This document shows, in pieces, positions 57,230 through 64,000 of a stretch of DNA of 64,000 nucleotides. The notes under the pieces were generated by a model. It was not told the DNA's origin and searched no databases. It saw nothing but the letters and a program-made list of their open reading frames with translations. Each line of letters starts with the position of its first letter. Within the stretch, counting starts at the first letter, position 1. The position numbers were made by a program, and so were the translations under genes. This DNA comes from Ascarosepion bandense. Lineage: Eukaryota; Mollusca; Cephalopoda; Sepiida; Sepiidae. The stretch lies in assembly GCA_037127315.1 (NCBI GenBank), contig JBBBDQ010000915.1:647501-711500 (forward strand). The letters run 5' to 3'.

Positions 57230-57823
57230 ACAGTACTGTGCAAAAGTATTAGAACTAGAACTATTTTATCTTTTATGAGGCATCTTGACTGAAAATGAAC
57301 AACTTGATTAAAGTAATTTTGTCCTACTCAACAAATGCTGTAAGAGGAAAAAATACTTGTTACAAAATAAATTTAATATTTAGTATAATAGCCTTTTGCT
57401 TTGATCACAGCCTTCATTCTATCAGGCATTGACATTCTTCAATGTATCTCATGGTATCTCCTGCCAAGCAGCTTGCATTTGTTCCTAAAGTGTGTGTTGC
57501 AAGTAACATTAGATTTATCAATTTTTTTAATCTAAAATATCCCATAGATTTTCAACAAGATTGGGATCAGGGATTTGTGGGGACCAATTAAATTTCAGAA
57601 GCCTTTCCTTCTCTTCCTATTTAGTTAAATAATTCTCACAAAGGTTTGGCTTTTCACCCTGTATTTGAATTTCAGTGAGATTTTTAGGAAAATCACACTT
57701 GTCCTAATACTTTTGCACACCAATTGTTTGCAAAAGTGTTTGGACATGGGTGATTTTAAAATTTATTTTGATGTCTCATAAAAGATAAAATAGTTATTGT
57801 CCTAATACTTTTGTACAGTACTC
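57230..57823 (-). mobile_element. Tc1-like DNA transposon remnant
   Basis: The left end has cagtactgtgcaaaagtatt and aactattttatcttttatgag. The right end is its inverted partner (ctcataaaagataaaatag, then aatacttttgtacagtac), imperfect TIRs of about 48 bp. The interior carries the C-terminal end of a Tc1 transposase on the minus strand, so the middle of the roughly 1.6-kb parent is deleted. A second inverted pair related to the TIR sits at 57700-57746. Confidence 0.8.
57373..57625 (-). pseudogene. Tc1 transposase C-terminal remnant
   Basis: ERLLKFNWSPQIPDPNLVEN and LWDILD give the 'W P.QSPDLNPIENLW' block, with the catalytic glutamate kept. After stops come QAAWQEIP and DTLKN, and in another frame MPDRMKAVIKAKGYYTKY followed by a stop, the usual Tc1 end. 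Confidence 0.8.
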
Positions 57824-58159
57824 TATATGTGTGTGTGTTTGTGTGTGTGTTTCTATTTGTGTGTGTGTCTGTGTGTACATTAAACGTAGTATTTCGTTCT
57901 CTGCGAGAACTTACCAAGTCAAATGCCATCATTTTATTTTCTAACAAGCATTCAAAGACAAGACCATACGTATTGGTAGTTTTTAAATATTTTTTTCAAT
58001 TAAACAACGCTCATAAATATTCACCAGGTAAGCTAAAGTGGCTAGCAAAGTTACGAAGGACGCTAAGTGACATAATTTAATGTCTGAGGACTTAAACTTC
58101 GTAAAACGTTTAAATCTTTATAAAAATTAATATTTGAATGGTTTTAGTTTCAGACTAAT

Positions 58160-58195
<36 letters not shown>

Positions 58196-59545
58196 CATGT
58201 AGGTATGAATTTAACGGATTTTTAAAAAAAATTATGATGGTTTATTGATTTTTATTTTTGGTGGTAATTTCAAATTCAATAAATTATCTTATTAGCATTT
58301 ATATACATCGTGACTTAAATAAATTACTTTTTTACTTCATAAAATATTTATTTGTTTCTCATCTTTGTGAATAGATTTTTTTTCTTTTAGTGAATGTCCA
58401 TTTGTAATAAGGTTGTGATAATTTTTGCTACTTTTTCTACAGTTGGAACGTAATTTCGAATTCTTGGTTAAAATATTCTATACGGAAGAGCTCATCCTAA
58501 CAGTGACGATGAAAATAGTCATAGACAAGGCAAAGTTACGGCGGTGGAAAAGTGATTGAAGTCGAGCCGCCAGATCAGGACTGCTAATATTGCTGGTTAA
58601 TATTTGAATCTTATCAAGAAGCTCAAGATAAATAGCAGTGGCACCGGATCATATGTGGCTGCAATATACTAATCATGGGTGAATGGTAGACTTATAGATA
58701 TGTAAGATAGCTTCTGAAACAAAATGTTATCTCATATGACTCAGTGAATCAAGGTTTTCTTGACAGCTGATCTAGCAATCTTTCCACTTCATGTCAGGTG
58801 AGAACATTCGTCTTAGAATGCGCAACAAATACATGTCCTAAAAGTTAGTGTTGGCCTTTAGGTGTATTTAATGTTTATGATTGTACATCAGAATATTCTT
58901 GAATAAGAGCGTTAGTTTTACATATATGTCCTGCCATTACCAATAATTGTAATGATGTTTTGAAAAATATGTTTAACTTTCTTTATTGGTAAGAAATGAA
59001 ATATCGGTGAGCCTAGTTCAGAGTTGTGATAAAATTGGTTCTGTTCATTTTCACACATGCGGCTGACGAAGGTCGTAAATCGATCTTTTCTCCCAAACCA
59101 CTACGTATTAAATAACAGAGAATACTCAGCTTTCAACCGTTGAGCGATAACTTATCTAAAAGTTTTGAATCCGAGAAAGGAACAGGAAATCACTATACTA
59201 TTTTTCTAGAGTAGTCAAAACATCTGGGTAAAGACCTGTTTGAGACATATTCTATTGAGACATTTTATTAAATGTCTACGTTCGTTGCATTTGGAATTTA
59301 TATATGCAACTTTAAGTTTAAAAAGATAATATATAAATTAAGACAGCACAATATTCAAAGAATGTTTTTACTTGAAACACATAAGAAAGTCTATACACTT
59401 TTAATTTTTGAATCGTGCATACTGAAACATAAGAGTCTCTTTAATCGATAAACAATTATTGATAGAAAATAATTGCTTGTTTTTATATGGATAGAATGAA
59501 ATATACATATATAGAGAAAAATATAGATAGATAAGGAACACAATG
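57824..59545. other. unassigned sequence with small microsatellites
   Basis: Interrupted GT words lie at 57825-57880 and (AT)n at 58165-58193. A stretch at about 59080-59120 faintly recalls the SINE middle. No gene was seen. Confidence 0.4.

Positions 59546-59547
<2 letters not shown>

Positions 59548-59621
<74 letters not shown>
59548..59621. repeat. (GATA)n microsatellite
   Basis: About 18 GATA units. Confidence 0.97.
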
Positions 59622-59622
<1 letters not shown>

Positions 59623-60078
59623 TCAGCAGAGAAATTACTGGAATGTCATGAAGCAGTATTTACGAAGATATTTTTGCTAGATCAATGTTAGTGACGACTA
59701 TTTCTTGCGTGCAAATAAATTCTGGTCTCCGGAGCATCCATCTGTAAAATTTCTGAAAATAAACATCCAACTATACAGCAAGTGCCTACTTATATGCCCT
59801 CACCTTATTTGAGATGATATCAAAAATATAAATGCGCGAAGAGAAAGACAAACATTTTCATTAGATTATCATCAATAATAAATAAGCATAATCGATCTAA
59901 ATGTGTTGACTCCTATGCACTGCCCCTTTACAGAAGGTAGGCGATGACAAGTGAATAAAACTTTTATTCGTTCCATAATATAACTGTCTAAATTGAGTAA
60001 CCGCAAGAAATTTATGCAAAACAGCATCCATCAATGAAGAGACGTGTAAATAATTCTACTCTTTTAGTGCAAATGTAC
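59622..60078. other. unassigned sequence
   Basis: Nothing recognisable. Confidence 0.4.
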
Positions 60079-60079
60079 G

Positions 60080-60834
60080 AGAAGAAATGTTTTGGTTATT
60101 GGAAAACAGTGGCTCAGTAAATTTCCGTTATACAATTTAAATAAAGGACTGGTGATTTGAAACAGTTACTCGCTCAACTTTATTTAATACATTTTACATT
60201 CTATGAACTGTGAAACACAGGCTCAATATATTTTCATTATACAATTTAAATACAGATCTTGATTTGTGAAACCGCTTCTTGCTATATTTTATTCCATGCA
60301 ATTTTAGTTCATTGAACTAGATGTTGTAAAACAGAAGCTCAATATATTTTCATTATACAATGTAATACAAGGACTAGCTTTTTTCAAACAGAAGCTCATT
60401 ATATTTTATTTTATACAATCTTAATTCAGTGACCTGTTTGGTGTGAAACACAGGATGACTATCTTTTAGTCCATTTAGTTTTAATTTAATGATCGGGTTA
60501 TTTTGAAACCTAGGCTATCTATATATTAATCCATAAAATTTTAATTCAGTGATCTGGTTATTGTGAAATTGAGGTTCACTTTGTTTTAATTCATACCATT
60601 TTAATTCAACTATCTATTTATTGTGAAATATGAACTTACTCTATTTTAGTTCATATAATTTTAATTCAGTCATCTCTTTATTGTAAATCCAAGACCCACT
60701 ATATTTTAGTTTATACAATTTTACTTCAATTATATGTATATTGCAAAACAAAGGCTTAGCTTATATTAGTTTATAAAATTTTAATTTAATGAACTAGTTA
60801 CAGTGTATCTGCGTCTCGCTGTTTGAGCTTATTT
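60080..60834. repeat. 60-bp satellite array, left part
   Basis: About 12 diverged tandem units of very regular 60-bp length, with the pattern ttaattcagtgatctggtta, ttgtgaaac, agg-tcactatattttagt, tcatacaatt. Units differ by perhaps 20-30 percent by eye, so the array is old. Confidence 0.9.
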
Positions 60835-61137
60835 AAAACTAGTAGTATAGCCCAGCGTTGCTCGGGTGTAATAGAAGCTTTAAAATTAATTCATGGTCCT
60901 GGAGCTCAGACTTTTTGGACATTGACACAAAATACTAAAAAGTAATAGTTGTTTCCAGTTACAGCGAAACCGTAGACTGAAAGAAAAATGAATGGATGTA
61001 AGTCAAATTTTGATTTCCTGCTATCGATATCAAATAAGTTTTTCGTCGTAAACTAAATTTTGAAGGCTAAATAAGACCTATGAGTAAATGGTATCATGGC
61101 TGAGACTAAGAACCACAATTATACCTACTTAGCGCCA

Positions 61138-61140
<3 letters not shown>

Positions 61141-61181
<41 letters not shown>
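61141..61181. repeat. (AT)n microsatellite
   Basis: About 20 AT units on the left side of a PLE. Confidence 0.95.
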
Positions 61182-61185
<4 letters not shown>

Positions 61186-61199
61186 AAATCAGATACTTT

Positions 61200-62796
61200 A
61201 ATCCAAGTGAAAAAAGCAGGAAGGTAAATTCCAAAAACCCGATCCTAATTAATATTAAAAATTTTATTTTAATATTAAAAAATGATACAGGAAGAGAGCT
61301 CCATGTAATAAAATATTACAGAGCAAATATTTCTCCATCTAACAACAAAGACAATTACCGGGCTTATATTGGCATGTCCGCGAGCCCTTTCAAACAGAGA
61401 CTTTACAACCACAAGTACTCGTTTTCGAATCCTAACCAAAGATTCCAGACGGCACTATCAAGGAGATTCTTGAAAATGAAGGAGGAAGGGCAGGACCCTA
61501 TAATCAGCTGGAAATTAATAGGCTCAGCTTGTACCACAAAAAAGTTCGTGATAGGTGCCGTCTATGTTTATTGGAGAAGATTCTGATTTTGAAATATCCT
61601 TATCAGGACTTACTTTTGAACCTTAGGAAGGAATTCCTTAATAAGTGCCGTCATAAGCGGATTTCAAAATTTAAATTTTAAATTTTAAGTTTTTTAATTT
61701 TTAAAAATTTTTTTTAATTTTTTAAAGATATTTTTAAATTGTTTAAATTTTTAAATTTTTTAAATTTTTAGTTTTTAATTTTTCTTTTTATAATTTTTAT
61801 GTATATGTGTATGTTTGTGTGTGTAAGTGCTTTTTTGTATATATGTATATATGTTTATATGTATATGTGTATATATGTATTTATGTGGAAAAAATTGTTA
61901 GCTATTTAAATGCTCTTTTTAAATATTCATTTATTTTTTATATGTATGTGTGTGTGCATATGTATAATGTACATATATGTGTGTGTGTATATGTGTGCAT
62001 GTGTGTGTACACATATATATTGTGTATGCGTGTGAATTTTTGTATATGTGTGTACACATATATATGTGTGTATGCGCATGTATGTGTATAATAGTATGTA
62101 AGTATATAAGTGTGTATGGAATTAAATGTATGTGTTTGTATGTGTATGTATGTATATATGTATTCATAATCGAAGATTTGTGTGTGTGTATGTGTATGTA
62201 TGTATGTGTGTACTTCTTATGTATGTATAATTGTAAATGAATTTTTTTTTTTTTTTACCTAGCCATGACCTAATTTTAAAAAAAAAATTATTTTAAATCC
62301 TATATCTTTTTATTCCCTTTAGAAATAATTATGCCTTTTTAGTTAAGGCCTTTTTCTAATACTTCAACGTTTTTGGGAAGTTAGGTTTTTGAATTTGTCC
62401 AGCGCCTGTAATATATAAAAAAAATTTCTTTCTTTTCTTTTTTTTTTCCCTCCCATCCTTCCTTTTTCTTTCTTATCTACCACCTTTTTTCCGTGTTGCT
62501 TAACCTTACTCAATTCAACACGCCGTCTGTTAATTTTTAAGTTACAATTCTGTTTTCGTTGTTTTGTGAACCCAGACGATGTCAATTTTTTCTTTTCTTG
62601 TATATTTGTTTTTATTTTGTTTTATCTTTTTCTTTCTTTTATATTTTCAAATCTATTTAAAAAGGAATATTAGACTGATTTTTCTCCAGTTTCTGAAAGG
62701 GTTTTTCGGTTGCTGAGGTGATGTGTTATCCCCCGTGGGGATTTTCACATCGAAATGGTCATTCAACATCACTGAATTAATCCTTTTTTAATTTAT
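61200..62796 (+). mobile_element. Penelope-like element 3' part (GIY-YIG and long 3' region)
   Basis: The coding end reads NYRAYIGMSASPFKQRLYNH, then ALSRRFLKMKEEGQDPIISW, and after a frameshift RDRCRLCLLEKILILKYPYQ and LRKEFLNKCRHK. These are the YIG...R part of GIY-YIG, the linker helix and the C-X2-C plus C-X-H zinc residues of PLE nucleases. The domain is nearly complete at its C-terminus. About 1.1 kb of AT- and TG-rich 3' sequence follows (including aaatttttaaa, gtgtatgtgt and pyrimidine tracts), and the element ends near the hairpin at 62720-62751. (AT)n lies on both sides. Confidence 0.7.
62708..62768 (+). ncRNA. strong hairpin with hammerhead-like flanks (PLE 3' end)
   Basis: gttgCTGAGGTGA precedes a two-step hairpin: gatgtg/cacatc (62720-62725 with 62746-62751) and atcccc/ggggat (62728-62733 with 62737-62742). 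Then come GAAA, tg, GTC, att and caac, which can pair with the upstream gttg. The order matches a type I hammerhead, but the first core box has two extra bases compared with CTGANGA. Confidence 0.4.
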
Positions 62797-62818
62797 ATAT
62801 ATATATATATATATATAT
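62797..62818. repeat. (AT)n microsatellite
   Basis: About 11 AT units on the right side of the PLE. Confidence 0.9.
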
Positions 62819-63150
62819 TATCGATTTTCTGCACTATTGTAAGAACTGCAACCATGACAATTCTGAATCTCGTTTCTTATGTCTTTGTCTATGAGTGTAC
62901 TAAATTTGATTAAAATCGGACCACTCCTTCTATAACCCGATTTTTTCGAATATCGATTTTCGATATTTATCGGGACTACCTCGACACAAAACCTAGCTAA
63001 GATCACTCGCAGACTTATAGTACAACTGTGTAAATCTTCAAGAAAATCGGTGTAGCCGTTTCAGAGTCTATAGGTAACGGACACACACACACACACACAC
63101 ATACACACATGCACACGCAGACAAAGTTCCATTTACTATATAAGTTTAGA

Positions 63151-64000
63151 TTAATTCAGTGATCAGTTAATAGAGAAACAGAGGATCACTATATATTACT
63201 TCATATATTTTAAATTTGCTGATCTGCTTTTTGCGAAACCGTGGCTCACTATATTCAGATCATAAAATTTAGATTCAATGATCTGTATTTTGTGAGCCGG
63301 AGGCTTACTATATATTAGTTCATATAATTATCATTCAATAATCTGTTTAAATTGAAACAGTGGCTCACTAAATTATAGTTCCTACAATTTTAATGCCATA
63401 ATTAGTTTACTTGGAAACTATGGTTTACTGTATTTATTTCATAAATTTTACTACAATGTATATGTGGTTATAAAACTGAAGCTCACTATATTTTACTTCA
63501 TTTAATTTAAGGTCAAATATCAGAAATTATTTTGAAACTTAGGATCACTATATTTTGTTCATACAATTTTAATTCCATGGTCTTGTTATTGTGAAACAGT
63601 TTCACTATACTTTAGTTTATATAATGTTGATTCAATTATCTGTTTTCTGTAAAACAGATGCTCATTCTGTTTTAATTCTTACAATTTTAATTCCATGGTC
63701 TTGTTATTGTGAAACAGTTTCACTATACTTTAGTTTATATAATGTTGATTCAATTATCTGTTTTCTGTAAAACAGATGCTCATTCTGTTTTAATTCTTAC
63801 AATTTTGATTTAATGATCTTGTTATTGTGAAACTGATGCTCCCTGTAACTCCCTGTAACTCAGATCATACAACTTTAATTCAATGATCTTTTTTGTGCAA
63901 AAGAGGCACACTATATTTTTTTAAATTTTAATTCAATCACTGTATTATTGTACAATTTGTAATTTATTTCATACATGTTTTCTTCAAAGTTCTCTTTATT
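63151..64000. repeat. 60-bp satellite array, right part (continues past the window)
   Basis: Same units as 60080-60834. A two-unit block of 118 bp starting aattccatggtcttgtta is repeated at 63571 and 63689 with almost no differences, so a recent higher-order duplication sits inside an old array. The array reaches the window end. Confidence 0.9.

Larger units (their letters stand above)
60835..63150. mobile_element. insertion in the satellite: unclassified repeat split by a PLE
   Basis: The left piece (60835-61140) starts aaactagtagtatagcccag and cgttgctcgggtgt. The right piece (62819-63150) ends in aaaatcggtgtagccgtttc, a (CA)n tract and tactatataagtttaga. I recall repeats with a 'CCCGGCGTTGCTCGGGT' start and an 'ATCGG..CAGCCGTTT...CACACA' end from many invertebrates, but not their class. 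Satellite units end at 60834 and resume in register at 63151, so the insertion was clean. Confidence 0.6.

Noticed and set aside
1..64000. CRISPR arrays, operons, bacterial promoters or a tailocin/phage island
   Set aside because: The sequence is eukaryotic, and its tandem repeats are microsatellites, minisatellites or satellites without spacer structure.

Overview
The window is animal nuclear DNA of a repeat-rich, AT-rich genome. The mix of long (AT)n, (AAT)n and (TG)n microsatellites, a tRNA-derived SINE, R4/Dong-like LINEs that end in (AAT)n, and many Penelope-like elements (PLEs) suggests a mollusc, most likely a cephalopod such as an octopus. That assignment rests on recalled repeat types and was not tested by a search. 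There are no rRNA or tRNA genes, no CRISPR array, no operon structure and no complete host gene. One segment looks like host coding sequence: a 56-codon terminal exon on the minus strand (35359-35531), with a good splice acceptor and poly(A) signals downstream.

Layout. 1-1262 is an AT-rich minisatellite. 2990-3330 holds a PLE piece and 3723-3860 a Tc1 transposase piece. 6936-7140 is a LINE RT piece. 7223-9203 is a decayed, internally deleted Ty3/gypsy element (gag, protease, RT, integrase in order), abutted by a 571-bp TIR element (9293-9863). 11161-13680 has an (AAT)n-rich composite repeat and two 5'-truncated R4/Dong-like copies, A and B. 14300-14760 is a PLE end. 15300-17610 is an old R4/Dong-like copy (C) with an RTE fragment nested inside. 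17663-17902 is another PLE piece. 18.9-30.9 kb has SINEs, a mariner-type pseudogene and a LINE tail. 31665-32634 is a DNA transposon with long TIRs starting CACTG. 33325-34341 has a SINE, a LINE tail and an LTR. 36.4-37.3 kb is a PLE with inverted ends. 38.1-43.5 kb is a tandemly repeated unit whose (AAT)n tract received R4/Dong-like copy D. 43.5-46.1 kb is the longest PLE plus an inverted pair of PLE ends. 49.8-51.6 kb is a PLE joined directly to R4/Dong-like copy E (51.6-53.9 kb). 54.4-56.1 kb is a second PLE lineage, followed by mariner and Tc1 remnants. 60.08 kb to the window end is a 60-bp satellite interrupted by a nested insertion.

Two retroelement classes dominate and show different target habits. 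R4/Dong-like LINEs, which carry an RT and a restriction-like endonuclease, sit in (AAT)n. PLEs, which carry an RT and a GIY-YIG endonuclease, sit next to (AT)n or (TG)n. The most interesting signal outside ordinary annotation is a set of hammerhead-ribozyme-like cores (CTGANGA, a hairpin, GAAA, then a GTC-like site and closing arm) at PLE termini of several lineages. They occur at 14.37, 36.49, 37.25, 46.0 (an inverted pair), 51.55, 55.96 and 62.7 kb. All are decayed to some degree, so activity today is not implied.

All coordinates of decayed elements are estimates from reading the sequence; no alignment or database search was run.
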